Counted from the first letter of the stretch, positions 1 through 9,108 are shown. The stretch: DNA of 64,000 bases from Nitrosophilus labii (GCF_014466985.1 NZ_AP022826.1:744001-808000), one strand, 5' to 3'. Notes: generated from the sequence alone by a model not told the origin. Numbers and translations are program-made.

Positions 1-1850
1 CGAAAGAGTTAGAAACGATTTCAAAACAAGCAGAAAAAGAGCTAACTGATGCTGAAAGAGTTGCATTAAGTCCATTGGGACTTGGAAATACTAAGAAACT
101 TAAGATGAAACATGCTAAAGCAGCGGGTAAACACTGGAGTATCAGTTTTGAAGAGTTCAAAAAAGGTTTAGAGCCATATACACTTGATTACGTAGCAAGT
201 GTAGCAAAAGGTGATCCTGATGAGTCTTTGGATGAATTTAAAAGAAAATTAAAACTTCTTAAAGATCTATATGTTGAAAAAGGAAGAAAAGTAGTATCTT
301 TCTGGACGATGGGTATGAACCAGCATACAAGAGGTACTTGGGTTAACGAACAAAGCTATATGGTTCACTTTTTACTAGGAAAACAGGCCAAACCTGGTGA
401 TGGCGCATTCTCTTTAACGGGTCAGCCTAGTGCATGTGGTACGGCAAGAGAGGTTGGAACATTTGCCCATAGATTACCGGCAGATATGGTAGTTAAAAAT
501 CCAAAACATAGAGCTATCTCTGAAAAGATATGGAGACTTCCAAAAGGTACTCTCAATCCTAAAGTTGGTAGCCATATAGTTAAAATTATGAGAGACCTTG
601 AAGATGGTAAGATAAAATTTGCTTGGGTGCATGTATGTAACCCATGGCAAGATACGGCAAATGCAAATCACTGGATCAAAGCGGCAAGAACTATGGATAA
701 CTTTATAGTAGTAAGTGACGGTTATCCTGGAATAAGCGCTAAAGTTGCTGACCTTATCTTACCAAGTGCTATGATATATGAAAAATGGGGAGCTTACGGA
801 AACGCAGAAAGAAGAACTCAGCACTGGAGACAGCAGGTAACTCCTGTTGGAGAAGCTATGCCAGATTTATGGCAATATACTGAATTTGCAAAGAGATTTA
901 AATTAAAAGAGGTTTGGAAAGAGCACAGATTACCAGACGGAACCGTTCTGCCAGATGTTTTAGATGAAGCGAAGAAGATGGGTTACAGTCCTGAAGATAC
1001 GCTTTTTGATGTACTTTTTGCTAATGATTACTTAAAATCATTTAAGTGGCCTGATCCAATAGGTGAAGGTTTCCAAAATACTGAAGCTGAAGGCGATAAG
1101 AGAAACGTCAAAGGCACAGATGGAAAACCTTTTAAAGGATATGGTTTCTTTATCCAAAAAGCTCTTTGGGAAGAGTATAGAAAGTTTGGTGAAGGACATG
1201 GACACGATTATGCGCCATTTGACGTATATCATAAAGTAAGAGGACTTAGATGGCCTGTTGTTAACGGAAAAGATACTCCTTGGAGATTCAATGTTAACTA
1301 TGATCCATATGCTAAGATGGAAAAAGAAAAAGGTCATGTTAAAGGCGAATTTGCGTTCTATGGACACGCACTTAAAGCTATACCTCAAGGTAGCTTGACA
1401 GGTCCAGATAAAAATAAACCTAAAATCCATCTACCAAACAAAGCAAAAATATTCTTTAGGCCATATATGGAGCCACCTGAAACTCCAGATAATGAATATG
1501 ATACTTGGCTATGTACAGGTAGGGTTCTTGAACATTGGCATAGCGGTACTATGACAATGAGAGTTCCTGAATTATATAGAGCTGTTCCTGAAGCACTTTG
1601 TTATATGCATCCTGAAGATGCTAAAAAACGTGGTGTTAAAAGAGGAGACCTTGTTTGGGTAGAAAGTAGACGTGGCAAAGTTAAAGCAAGAGTCGAAACA
1701 AGAGGAAGAAACAGACCGCCAAAAGGACTTGTTTTCGTTCCTTGGTTTGATGAGAGGGTATATATTAATAAAGTTTGCTTGGATGCAACATGTCCAATAT
1801 CTAAACAGACTGATTATAAAAAATGTGCAGTTAAAATCTACAAAGCATAA
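1..1850 (+). CDS. napA: Periplasmic nitrate reductase catalytic subunit NapA (C-terminal two thirds)
   Basis: The frame is open from base 3, so the gene begins before the window; about 615 codons are visible. NapA reduces nitrate to nitrite in the periplasm at a bis-MGD molybdenum centre with one [4Fe-4S] cluster; the N-terminal Tat signal, cluster cysteines and Mo-ligand Cys are outside the window. Visible family marks are [27 protein letters not shown], the segment around [24 protein letters not shown], and the C-terminal cofactor-binding domain with [17 protein letters not shown]. The gene is followed at 14 bp by napG, the usual epsilonproteobacterial order. A TTG at 75 is in frame but is internal, not a start. 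Confidence 0.97.
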   Translation, partial: KELETISKQAEKELTDAERVALSPLGLGNTKKLKMKHAKAAGKHWSISFEEFKKGLEPYTLDYVASVAKGDPDESLDEFKRKLKLLKDLYVEKGRKVVSFWTMGMNQHTRGTWVNEQSYMVHFLLGKQAKPGDGAFSLTGQPSACGTAREVGTFAHRLPADMVVKNPKHRAISEKIWRLPKGTLNPKVGSHIVKIMRDLEDGKIKFAWVHVCNPWQDTANANHWIKAARTMDNFIVVSDGYPGISAKVADLILPSAMIYEKWGAYGNAERRTQHWRQQVTPVGEAMPDLWQYTEFAKRFKLKEVWKEHRLPDGTVLPDVLDEAKKMGYSPEDTLFDVLFANDYLKSFKWPDPIGEGFQNTEAEGDKRNVKGTDGKPFKGYGFFIQKALWEEYRKFGEGHGHDYAPFDVYHKVRGLRWPVVNGKDTPWRFNVNYDPYAKMEKEKGHVKGEFAFYGHALKAIPQGSLTGPDKNKPKIHLPNKAKIFFRPYMEPPETPDNEYDTWLCTGRVLEHWHSGTMTMRVPELYRAVPEALCYMHPEDAKKRGVKRGDLVWVESRRGKVKARVETRGRNRPPKGLVFVPWFDERVYINKVCLDATCPISKQTDYKKCAVKIYKA

Positions 1851-1864
1851 AGGAAGGAATTGTT

Positions 1865-2713
1865 TTGAGCAATTCTGGAATTGAAAAAAAGGGGGTGGGG
1901 ATGGATGAGAAAAAGTCTTCAAAAGTTAACGATAGAAGAAGATTTCTTATCCAAATGGCACAAAATGTTGCCATAGCTGGAGTAGGTGGCTTACTGTGGA
2001 GTGCCTATGTAGACGAGGTGAAAGCAGCGCCTTTGATACTTAGGCCTCCTGGAGCCAAAAAAGAGAATGAGTTTATAAGTCTTTGCATAAAGTGTGGGCT
2101 TTGTGTAGAAGCCTGCCCATATGATACTTTAATATTGGCAAAACCTGGAGACAATAAACCCACAGGTACGCCTTACTTTATTCCAAGGGATATTCCGTGC
2201 TATATGTGTGAAGATATCCCTTGTGTTCCACCTTGCCCTACTGGAGCCTTAGATAGTGATTCGGTTTCTGTGGTCAAGGATGGACAAAAGGTCTTTGACA
2301 TCATGAAAATGAGGATGGGCGTAGCTATAGTCGATATGAAATCATGTATCGCATTTTGGGGAATCCAGTGTGATGCGTGCTATAGAGCTTGTCCAATTTT
2401 AGATAAAGCCATATATTTAGAGTATAGAAAAAATGAAAGAACAGGTAAACATGCGTTTTTGTTGCCTGTAGTGGATCCAGACTACTGTACTGGCTGTGGA
2501 TTGTGTGAACACGCATGTGTAACTAAAGAGCCAGCAATAAGAGTTTTGCCAAGAGAAGTTGCTCTTGGTGAAGTTGGTAAACATTATGTTAAGGGATGGG
2601 ATAAATCTGACGAAAAGCGTCTAAAAGGATCAAAAGGTATTGAAACCACAGTAACCGAAAGAAGTAAAAAGAGTGCTATCGAATCTTTAAATGAAGGGAT
2701 AGACTTTGAATAG
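1865..2713 (+). CDS. napG: Ferredoxin-type protein NapG
   Basis: NapG is a periplasmic Fe-S protein that, with membrane NapH, passes electrons from menaquinol to NapAB. A twin-arginine signal (DRRRFLIQMAQ then AIAGVGG) is followed by four cysteine clusters: CIKCGLCVEACP, CYMCEDIPCVPPCP, CDACYRACP and CTGCGLCEHACV, fitting four [4Fe-4S] centres. The start is uncertain. TTG 1865 sits 6 nt after AAGGAAGG, while ATG 1901 is preceded only by a G-run; both leave the Tat motif intact. The 3' end overlaps napH by 8 bp. It is a paralogue of NosG at 23153, sharing the LRPPGA motif after the signal. Confidence 0.96.
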   Translation: MSNSGIEKKGVGMDEKKSSKVNDRRRFLIQMAQNVAIAGVGGLLWSAYVDEVKAAPLILRPPGAKKENEFISLCIKCGLCVEACPYDTLILAKPGDNKPTGTPYFIPRDIPCYMCEDIPCVPPCPTGALDSDSVSVVKDGQKVFDIMKMRMGVAIVDMKSCIAFWGIQCDACYRACPILDKAIYLEYRKNERTGKHAFLLPVVDPDYCTGCGLCEHACVTKEPAIRVLPREVALGEVGKHYVKGWDKSDEKRLKGSKGIETTVTERSKKSAIESLNEGIDFE

Positions 2714-3545
2714 ATTCATATATAAACATAGATTTTTGATCCTAAGGCGCTTAACTCAGATTTCAATACTTATTCTTTATATAGGTGCGAATATTTGGGG
2801 TTGGAAGATCCTTCAAGGAAATCTTAGTTCTTCCAATCTCTTAGAAACAGTTCCTTTAGCTGATCCTTATGCTGTTATGCAGATATTTGCGACAGGAAGT
2901 ATCGTTGCTATGGATGCACTTCTAGGTGCAGTTATTATAACTCTATTTTATATGGTTTTTGGTGGACGAGCCTTTTGTAGTTATGTCTGTCCTGTAAATA
3001 TGGTAACAGATCTTGCAAACTGGATTAGACGAAAATTTGAACTTGATAGGGTCGAGAAAAAATGGTGGGCTAGCCGCAATATAAGATATTGGGTAATGGG
3101 TTTGTCGTTTATTTTATCCTTTGCATTAGGTACGGCTGCCTTTGAACTAGTTAGCCCTGTCTCTATGACTCATAGAGGACTTGTGTTTGGTATGGGTTTT
3201 GGATGGGCTGCTATAGCCACCATTTTTCTTTTTGATCTGTTTGTATTGAAAAATGGCTGGTGTGGGCATATATGTCCTCTCGGTGGGTTTTACTCTTTGA
3301 TAGGTAGATTTAGCCTATTTAGAGTAAGACATAATCAGCCAAACTGTACTTTGTGTATGAAGTGTAAAGATGTATGTCCAGAAAAAGAGGTTCTTTATAT
3401 GATTGGAAAGAAGAGTATGAGCGTCAATATGGGCGAATGTACTCTTTGTGGTAGATGTGTAGAAGTTTGTGACGATGATGCTCTAAACTTTAGTATAAGA
3501 GATTTTGTTAAAAAAGGAGAAGATTATGAAGTTAAACAAAGTTAA
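2706..3545 (+). CDS. napH: Quinol dehydrogenase membrane component NapH
   Basis: NapH is an inner-membrane protein that oxidises quinol and hands electrons to NapG. Four hydrophobic segments are visible (about residues 12-30, 60-85, 128-150 and 160-185), with the family's CxxxCP motifs CSYVCPVNM and CGHICPLGG at membrane edges. Two C-terminal [4Fe-4S] motifs follow, CTLCMKCKDVCP and CTLCGRCVEVCD. At 279 aa it is normal for the family. It overlaps both napG (8 bp) and napB (20 bp), so the block is translationally coupled. NosH at 25098 is its paralogue. Confidence 0.96.
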   Translation: MNRFIYKHRFLILRRLTQISILILYIGANIWGWKILQGNLSSSNLLETVPLADPYAVMQIFATGSIVAMDALLGAVIITLFYMVFGGRAFCSYVCPVNMVTDLANWIRRKFELDRVEKKWWASRNIRYWVMGLSFILSFALGTAAFELVSPVSMTHRGLVFGMGFGWAAIATIFLFDLFVLKNGWCGHICPLGGFYSLIGRFSLFRVRHNQPNCTLCMKCKDVCPEKEVLYMIGKKSMSVNMGECTLCGRCVEVCDDDALNFSIRDFVKKGEDYEVKQS

Positions 3546-4107
3546 AGGAGTTGGTTTCTCATTTGTATTATTAGCACTTCTAGCTGCTGGTTGTGGCGCA
3601 GCTAATCAAAAAATGATCGATGATACTCAGCTTAGCTACAGAAATGTTCCTTTGACGGATGAAAAAGATGTGGCTCCTCCGCCGGTTGAATTCACAAAGG
3701 CGGCTCCTGGAACTGCTAAAAGATTTCAAAGAAGTTATGAAAATGCGCCGCCAATGATACCACACAGTGTTGAAGGTCTTTTGCCTATTACAAAAGATAA
3801 TAATGCCTGTTTAGGTTGTCATTTACCAAGTGTTGCTAAAAGTATGGGTGCAACACCTCTTTCGCCGACACACTTTAAAGATTTCTTTGCTGAAACAAAG
3901 GAGAAATTACAAAAATTTGATGGAGCCTCTAAAGTTCATCAAGGAAAAGATGATATTGCTCCACAAAGATTTAACTGTTCTCAATGCCATGCACCTCAGG
4001 CTAACGTCAAGCCTTTAGTTGCAAATAAGTTTAAGCCGGAATTTAGAAGTCCAGAAACTAAAAGCAAATCTACGCTGCTTGAACAGCTAAATGAGGGGAT
4101 TCAGTAG
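3526..4107 (+). CDS. napB: Dihaem cytochrome c subunit NapB, predicted lipoprotein
   Basis: NapB is the electron-transfer subunit of periplasmic nitrate reductase. Two haem c sites are visible, CLGCH near residue 92 and CSQCH near residue 145, with further His residues as ligands. I chose ATG 3526 because it follows AAAGGAGAAG and opens a proper export signal; an in-frame ATG at 3505 would bury that signal. The signal ends in LLALLAAGCG, a lipobox (LAAGC), so this NapB is predicted to be membrane-anchored instead of soluble. napF follows with a 1-bp overlap. Confidence 0.95.
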   Translation: MKLNKVKGVGFSFVLLALLAAGCGAANQKMIDDTQLSYRNVPLTDEKDVAPPPVEFTKAAPGTAKRFQRSYENAPPMIPHSVEGLLPITKDNNACLGCHLPSVAKSMGATPLSPTHFKDFFAETKEKLQKFDGASKVHQGKDDIAPQRFNCSQCHAPQANVKPLVANKFKPEFRSPETKSKSTLLEQLNEGIQ

Positions 4108-4589
4108 TGTCAAATAGGCGAGAGTTTTTCAGAAGTTTTGTTAAGCCTATTAAAAAAGAGGAGGTGGAATACCTCCACCCTCCTTATTTTAAAGAGCTGT
4201 CCGATTTTGAAAAATGCAAAGAGTGTGAAGATAAAAAATGTGTCGATGTGTGTGAAGAGAAAATCGTAAAAATTGTAGATAATAAGCCTGTTTTGTATTT
4301 TTCAGAGTCGGGTTGTACATTTTGTGATGAGTGTGCTAATGTTTGTAAATTGGAAGTATTAAGTATAGAAAACAAAAAAGATATCGGAAAAGCCAAAATT
4401 GATATTTTAAAATGTATAGCTTGGAATAAAACTGTATGTAGTTTATGCAACGATATATGTGATGAGAGAGCTATAAAGTTTTATTCATTTTTTAATCCGG
4501 AGATTGATAATAATCTTTGTAACGGTTGCGGTTTTTGTCTCAATGTTTGTCCAACATATGCTATTGAAATTAAAAGGGGGATGGTTTGA
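4107..4589 (+). CDS. napF: Ferredoxin-type protein NapF
   Basis: NapF is a cytoplasmic Fe-S protein implicated in NapA maturation or electron supply. The 160-aa product has the N-terminal NRREFFRSF motif and four cysteine groups: CKECEDKKCVDVCE, CTFCDECANVCK, CSLCNDICDE and CNGCGFCLNVCP. The start is GTG 4107, whose G is the last base of the napB TAG stop, and an alternative ATG start is not available nearby. It overlaps napL by 4 bp. Function is inferred from family and position; the Cys motifs are read directly. Confidence 0.9.
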   Translation: MSNRREFFRSFVKPIKKEEVEYLHPPYFKELSDFEKCKECEDKKCVDVCEEKIVKIVDNKPVLYFSESGCTFCDECANVCKLEVLSIENKKDIGKAKIDILKCIAWNKTVCSLCNDICDERAIKFYSFFNPEIDNNLCNGCGFCLNVCPTYAIEIKRGMV

Positions 4590-5530
4590 AAAAAGCAGCT
4601 GTTTTTATTCTTTTCGCGATATTTTCACTTTTTGCCGATATTAAACCTATAGAAGATATTAAAATAAACGGTGCTGTACTGGATATGGTTGTTGTTGGAG
4701 ATAATGTATATGTAGCTACAGATAAAAGTAAAGTTATAGTTTATGACTTAAATTTAAAAATGCTACAAGAGATAAAAGTTAGAAAAATAAAAGATTTTGT
4801 AGGAGAGCTTATAGATTCAGATATATATAGTGTAGATGTAATTGATAAAAAAGTTTTACTTTTAGCTCAAGCCGAAGATGGCTATAGTGAGTTATTTATC
4901 TATGAAGACGGAAAACTTGAAAAAGTTTTAGATAAAAGTTTGATGTTTTATGCAAAGGCGGCAAAGTTTGTGGATAAAGATAGTGTTATTATGGCTTTAA
5001 TGAGTGATGAAGTGGTTTTATATAATATAAGAGATAAAAAAGTAGTTTATAAAAAGAGTGCTGGAGAATATTTTTTTTCCGCAATGGCTATAAATAAAGC
5101 TAGAACTAAAGTTGTTATTGGAGATGAAGGAGGAGAGGTAGTAGTTTTAGATACAAAAACAGGTGATGTAATAAAAAAATTTGTAGATATTAACAAAGAC
5201 AAAATCTTATCTTTGTCAATTAACCAAGATTTTGTAACTGCAGGCGGTAGGGATCAAACACTAGTTATTTATAATCTTAATTTAGGAACAAACAAGAAGA
5301 TCAAAGGCGAATTTTTTGTTTATGTTGTATCAATTTCTCCAAGTAGCAGCTTAATTGCTTATGGTGATAATGAAAAATATGATATAAAAGTGATAGATTC
5401 AATAAATCTAGATAGAAAATTTCTTTTAAAAGGGCATAAAAACATAATAAATAAAATTGTTTTTATAAATGACAATATTTTGATTAGCGGTTCAGAAAGC
5501 GGGGAAATCAAAAAATGGAGGTTAAAATGA
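4586..5530 (+). CDS. napL: NapL, periplasmic WD40-like propeller protein
   Basis: A 314-aa protein with a Sec signal (MKKAAVFILFAIFSLFA) and repeating WD40-like blades, for example the VYDLNLK, VVVLDTKTGDV and LLKGHKNIINKIVF units. In Campylobacterota, napL sits at this point of the nap operon; it is not essential for nitrate reductase but affects activity, and its biochemical role is unknown. It starts at TTG 4586 inside the napF stop region (4-bp overlap) and ends in ATGA shared with napD. No cofactor motif is visible. Confidence 0.85.
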   Translation: MKKAAVFILFAIFSLFADIKPIEDIKINGAVLDMVVVGDNVYVATDKSKVIVYDLNLKMLQEIKVRKIKDFVGELIDSDIYSVDVIDKKVLLLAQAEDGYSELFIYEDGKLEKVLDKSLMFYAKAAKFVDKDSVIMALMSDEVVLYNIRDKKVVYKKSAGEYFFSAMAINKARTKVVIGDEGGEVVVLDTKTGDVIKKFVDINKDKILSLSINQDFVTAGGRDQTLVIYNLNLGTNKKIKGEFFVYVVSISPSSSLIAYGDNEKYDIKVIDSINLDRKFLLKGHKNIINKIVFINDNILISGSESGEIKKWRLK

Positions 5531-5877
5531 ATATTTCAAGTTGCGTTGTGAGATGTCATCCAAATGATTTGGAATCTGTTAAAAAAAGAGTTGAAGATAG
5601 TGGAGTTTGTGATATTCATATAGTTGATGAAAAAGGTTATATTGTAGTAACAATAGAAGGTGAAGGAATAGAGGAGGAGATAAATAAATTAAAAACTTTA
5701 CAGTTTTTAGAGGGTGTATTAAGTGCGGAAATGATCTACTCATATAGTGAAGAAGAGCTCGATAGGGCTAGAGAAAATTTTGAATTAATAGACAATCCGG
5801 TACCTGAAATTTTGGAAAAAGATGTTAGGGCTGAAGAGATTGTATATCATGGGGACTTAAAGAAAAAATATATATAA
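5527..5877 (+). CDS. napD: NapA Tat-signal chaperone NapD
   Basis: NapD binds the twin-arginine signal of NapA and holds back export until the cofactor is loaded. The start chosen is ATG 5527, 6 nt after GGAGG and overlapping the napL stop as ATGA; an ATG at 5515 lies before that ribosome site. The product of 116 aa has the small ferredoxin-like fold pattern (ISSCVVRCHPNDLESVKKRV at the N terminus) plus a charged C-terminal tail a little longer than enterobacterial NapD. It is the last gene of the classic nap block. Confidence 0.9.
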   Translation: MNISSCVVRCHPNDLESVKKRVEDSGVCDIHIVDEKGYIVVTIEGEGIEEEINKLKTLQFLEGVLSAEMIYSYSEEELDRARENFELIDNPVPEILEKDVRAEEIVYHGDLKKKYI

Positions 5878-5886
5878 GGAATTTAA

Positions 5887-6417
5887 ATGGATATTTCTTA
5901 TGATATGTTTATAGAAACAGAGGTACCAAAAGATGAACTAATTATTTCAAGGACTGATCTAAATGGAATTATAACTTATGCAAATGAAACTTTTGCTAGA
6001 ATCTCTGGCTATACTTCGGAGGATCTTATAGGAAAACCGCATAGTGTTTTAAGACATCCTGATATGCCTAGTAGAGTATTTAAAGAGTTGTGGGAGACTA
6101 TTAAAGCTGGAAAGACTTGGAGTGGTTATGTTAAAAACCTTAGAAAAGATAGAGGTTTTTATTGGGTTTATGCTGAAGTAAGTGGAGTATATAAAAATGG
6201 TAAACTTATCGAATATAAATCTATGAGAGGTTTCGTACCTAAAGATAAAAGAATACAGATGCAAAAACTTTATGATAAAATTAGACTGGAAGATAAAGAA
6301 AAAGTAAGAGAGATCTCATACATATCGTTTGATGTGTATTACAAAATCGTGACAAAAGCGAAACAGGAAAATATCGAGCCTAGTAAGTGGTTAGAAAAGT
6401 TAATTAAAAGTATATAA
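5887..6417 (+). CDS. Aer-like PAS-domain sensor protein
   Basis: A 176-aa soluble protein with one PAS domain (about residues 17-125). The motif TDLNGIITYANETF, then ISGYTSEDLIGKPHSVLRHP and GFYWVYAEVSGVYKNGKLI, is the Aer-type PAS signature, a fold that often binds FAD and senses redox state. No methyl-accepting, kinase or GGDEF domain follows; the last 50 residues are charged helix. It begins 9 bp after napD with its own AAGGA site and is probably co-transcribed with nap. A role in redox or energy taxis, or as an adaptor to a chemotaxis receptor, is inferred only. Confidence 0.8.
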   Translation: MDISYDMFIETEVPKDELIISRTDLNGIITYANETFARISGYTSEDLIGKPHSVLRHPDMPSRVFKELWETIKAGKTWSGYVKNLRKDRGFYWVYAEVSGVYKNGKLIEYKSMRGFVPKDKRIQMQKLYDKIRLEDKEKVREISYISFDVYYKIVTKAKQENIEPSKWLEKLIKSI

Positions 6418-6429
6418 AAATTATAAAAT

Positions 6430-6443
6430 TTGACTTATATCAA
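6430..6443 (+). promoter_or_regulatory. FNR-type operator upstream of porin gene
   Basis: TTGAC-TTAT-ATCAA is one mismatch from a perfect FNR-family palindrome (TTGAY-N4-RTCAA). Its centre (6436.5) lies about 41 bp before the start expected from a GATAAT -10 box at 6464-6469, the class II activator position. The likely binder is the regulator encoded at 7832-8470. Confidence 0.6.
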
Positions 6444-6563
6444 TAAACTTTAATAATAGTTGTGATAATATTTGCGTATGCAGCGACTGCAATTTATAAA
6501 AAAAGTACATTAAATAAAAAGTTAAATGTACAAAAAACAAACCAAATCTTAAAAGGAGTAAGA

Positions 6564-7781
6564 ATGAGAAAAGTACACTTGAGTTTGATGGCGGCGACTA
6601 TTTTGGCTGCAGGATTTACTACAACTGCTAATGCTAGCGCTTTGGAAAATATTTTAAGTGATGCACAATATAGTGTAGAGTTAAGACCGAGATATGAATA
6701 TGTGGATCAAGATGGTAAAGAGACTGCTAAAGCTCCAACTGTTAGAACTGCTTTAGGTTTGAAAGCTAACTTGTTTGAGACTGAGGGATTGAATGGTGAA
6801 ATCCAAATGATAAACGTGTCAAACTTTGGTTCAAACGGCTACTTTCCTGAAGCGACTAGTAGTTATGCTACTATTATGGATCCATCTCAAACTAGAGTAA
6901 CTCAAGCTAATATCTCATACAGTGCTAGTGATACTACCTTAATTGTGGGTAGAAAAATGGTAGTGTTAGATAACGCAAGATTTATCGGTAACGTTGGCTG
7001 GAGACAGATGCCACAAACTTATGATTTGGGAGCTGTTATATATAACGGCATAGAAAATCTCAGCCTATTGGGTGCTTACGTAACAAGAGTTCATACAGTT
7101 ACTCAAAATGGACAATTTGATACAGGAAGTATTTTGCTACACGCTACATATAAAGTAATACCAGAGTTAACTTTGACAGTATATGATTATATGATAGAAG
7201 ATTTTGCAGATCACATAGGTATTAGGGCTACAGGAAAGGTTGATCTAAACGGAGTAAAAGTTGCTTATGAGGCAGAATATGCAATTCAAACAGATCCAAC
7301 TCAAGAAGAAAACTCTAATAATATTAAACAAGATGCTGATTACTATAAGTTAGGATTAAGTACTACTCTTGATGCCTTTACTGTTGGGGTTGCTTATGAA
7401 CTTTTAGGTGAGGCAGGAAACGGAGCTAATGAATTTTATACTCCATTGGCTACTTTACATGCTATGAACGGTTGGGCCGATGTATTCTTAAGAGGAACTG
7501 GAAGTAATGTTGGTTTACAAGATATTAGTTTGAAAGTTGGTTATAATGCTGGTGAAATGGGTAAAGTTACTGCAATATATCACAGTTTCCAAAGTGACAA
7601 AGATCTCAATGGATATGATGATTTAGGTTCTGAGCTAGATATTGCGTATAAATATAAAATAAATAATAATATTGGGCTTCTTTTGAAGTATGCAGATTAT
7701 AGTGCAGGTGATAGTGTGTTTAATAAATCGGACACTACAAAATATTGGGTACAGTTAGATTACAAATTCAAGTCAGAGTAA
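6564..7781 (+). CDS. Outer-membrane porin (Campylobacterota major porin-like)
   Basis: A 405-aa outer-membrane beta-barrel candidate. The start is ATG 6564 after AAAAGGAG; this exposes a Sec signal ending near TTTANAS-A. The rest alternates hydrophobic and polar residues in beta-strand style and ends in YWVQLDYKFKSE, close to the usual aromatic C-terminal strand. It resembles the OprD-like or major porins of the phylum; substrate is not readable. Its place between nap and nor, and the FNR-type box upstream, suggest that it is induced with denitrification, perhaps for nitrate or nitrite uptake (inference). Confidence 0.75.
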   Translation: MRKVHLSLMAATILAAGFTTTANASALENILSDAQYSVELRPRYEYVDQDGKETAKAPTVRTALGLKANLFETEGLNGEIQMINVSNFGSNGYFPEATSSYATIMDPSQTRVTQANISYSASDTTLIVGRKMVVLDNARFIGNVGWRQMPQTYDLGAVIYNGIENLSLLGAYVTRVHTVTQNGQFDTGSILLHATYKVIPELTLTVYDYMIEDFADHIGIRATGKVDLNGVKVAYEAEYAIQTDPTQEENSNNIKQDADYYKLGLSTTLDAFTVGVAYELLGEAGNGANEFYTPLATLHAMNGWADVFLRGTGSNVGLQDISLKVGYNAGEMGKVTAIYHSFQSDKDLNGYDDLGSELDIAYKYKINNNIGLLLKYADYSAGDSVFNKSDTTKYWVQLDYKFKSE

Positions 7782-7789
7782 TCACTTTT

Positions 7790-7818
7790 GATGGCGGTTT
7801 ATCCGCCATCATTTTTTT
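7790..7818. terminator. Rho-independent terminator after porin gene
   Basis: GATGGCGG, loop TTTAT, CCGCCATC, then a run of seven T. The strong stem lies between two converging genes and, with the A-rich flank on the other side, may also stop the regulator transcript. Confidence 0.9.
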
Positions 7819-7831
7819 AATTATTATTATC

Positions 7832-8470
7832 TTATTCGTAGATAGAACGTAGGCCCTCTTTATTTACGATTTTGAATCCATCTTCGTTTTTCTCTATAAG
7901 TTTCAAAGTTTTTAGTTTCTTTAGAATTCTTGAAAAAGTTTCTGGAGCTATATGCAACTTTTCGGCAATTTGACTTTTTTTCATTTTTATAAAATCTTCT
8001 TCATGTTCATATATAAATTTGGCCACCCTAGCTGTTGAGTTCATTACTATATTGTTGGTTATAACATCTTCTAAAAACTTAATCTTCTTAGTTAAAGACT
8101 TTATAAACATAAAACTTATGTCAGGATTTCTCAAAAACTCTTGTTCGAACTCTTTATAGTCGATTAAAACAGCCTGACCGTCTGTTATAAATTCTGCACT
8201 TGCTGGATATGGCATGTTTTCTAAATTAACAATCTCTGCAATCAAAGATACTGGGTAAAAATGATGTAAAATAATCTTGTTGCCTTTTGTATCAGTTTTG
8301 TAAACTTGCAGTATACCGTCTGTTAATAAAATCAAAGATTTTGGTTTTTCTCCTTCAAAAAAAAGCATTGTGCCTTTTGTATAGTTATATGTTTTTGAAA
8401 TCTTTTTTAGTTTCTTTAATTGATCTTCATTTAGATTCTCAAATAGATAGTATTTGCTTAAGTTCTCCAT
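7832..8470 (-). CDS. CRP/FNR-family transcriptional regulator without cysteines
   Basis: A 212-aa regulator: cyclic-nucleotide-binding-like sensor domain (about 10-120, with GTMLFFEGEKPKSLILLTDG), a dimer helix, and a C-terminal winged helix-turn-helix (KKSQIAEKLHIAPETFSRIL). The recognition helix carries E-x-x-S-R (ETFSR) as in FNR, which reads TTGAT/C half-sites; three such boxes occur in this cluster. There is not one Cys in the protein, so it cannot hold an FNR-type [4Fe-4S] cluster. By family it is closer in concept to DNR/NnrR or NssR regulators, which answer NO or related signals, but the ligand is not shown by sequence. Confidence 0.9.
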   Translation of the reverse strand: MENLSKYYLFENLNEDQLKKLKKISKTYNYTKGTMLFFEGEKPKSLILLTDGILQVYKTDTKGNKIILHHFYPVSLIAEIVNLENMPYPASAEFITDGQAVLIDYKEFEQEFLRNPDISFMFIKSLTKKIKFLEDVITNNIVMNSTARVAKFIYEHEEDFIKMKKSQIAEKLHIAPETFSRILKKLKTLKLIEKNEDGFKIVNKEGLRSIYE

Positions 8471-8661
8471 CTTATCCTCTATTTTTTTAATAAATTATAT
8501 AACTATTTACTTAAAAAAAAACTATCATTTTAAAATTCCAATAAATTTTGCAAAGAAATATTAAAAATATCAATAAATTTTACCTATTGTGTGACTTAAT
8601 TGTGACATAAAAATAAAACTAATTTTAATTATTAACAAAAAAGGTTATTTTTTTAAGTTTT

Positions 8662-8675
8662 TTGACTAATGTCAA
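8662..8675 (+). promoter_or_regulatory. FNR/DNR-type operator upstream of the nor operon
   Basis: TTGAC-TAAT-GTCAA, a perfect palindrome of the FNR/NnrR family. The centre (8668.5) is about 41 bp before the start predicted from a TATAAA -10 at 8696-8701, which is the class II activator spacing. It lies between the divergent regulator gene and the nor genes, so it may also allow autoregulation. Confidence 0.75.
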
Positions 8676-8757
8676 AGAAAAATGTTCTATCAAATTATAA
8701 AATTTACTATAACTTTTGGTTTAAAGGTTGTATTAAACCTAAATTAAGGAGGAATAG

Positions 8758-9096
8758 ATGGAATACTACTTACAGGATATTCCTCACACTGATTTCTTAC
8801 ATATCTTTGTCGTTTCGGCAATGATAATAATTTTTGGTATGGGTTATGCTGCTTTTTTTACTGTCGTGAAAATGAAGTTGTTAAACAGGTATTTCATGAT
8901 TGCAGCATATCTCTCTTGGACTATTCAGGCAGCGTGTATGTATTACCTGGGTGTTTTATTAAGGGTAGAACCATATACGCAGAAAGTACTTATAGGTGCG
9001 ATGGTGGGGTATTTAATATTTCCTCATATTGTCTATTTTGTGCTTGACAAGGTTCACAGAAGATATGAGCATGAAGCTGAAATCAACCAAATCTAA
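8758..9096 (+). CDS. Small membrane protein preceding norC
   Basis: A 112-aa protein with three or four transmembrane segments (about residues 14-37, 44-66, 75-98) and a short charged tail KVHRRYEHEAE. AAGGAGG lies just before ATG 8758, and norC begins 13 bp after its stop, so the three nor genes form one operon. I do not recognise a named family. By place it could be an assembly or stability factor of NorCB, comparable in role to NorE/NorD-type accessories but not similar in sequence by eye. His and Tyr residues in the helices are scattered, with no clear metal motif. Confidence 0.75.
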   Translation: MEYYLQDIPHTDFLHIFVVSAMIIIFGMGYAAFFTVVKMKLLNRYFMIAAYLSWTIQAACMYYLGVLLRVEPYTQKVLIGAMVGYLIFPHIVYFVLDKVHRRYEHEAEINQI

Positions 9097-9108
9097 GAAG
9101 GAGGAACG

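Noticed and set aside
1038-1430. Long minus-strand open frame inside napA
   Set aside because: It is an antisense shadow rich in Phe and Ser, with no ribosome site; napA is clearly coded on the other strand.
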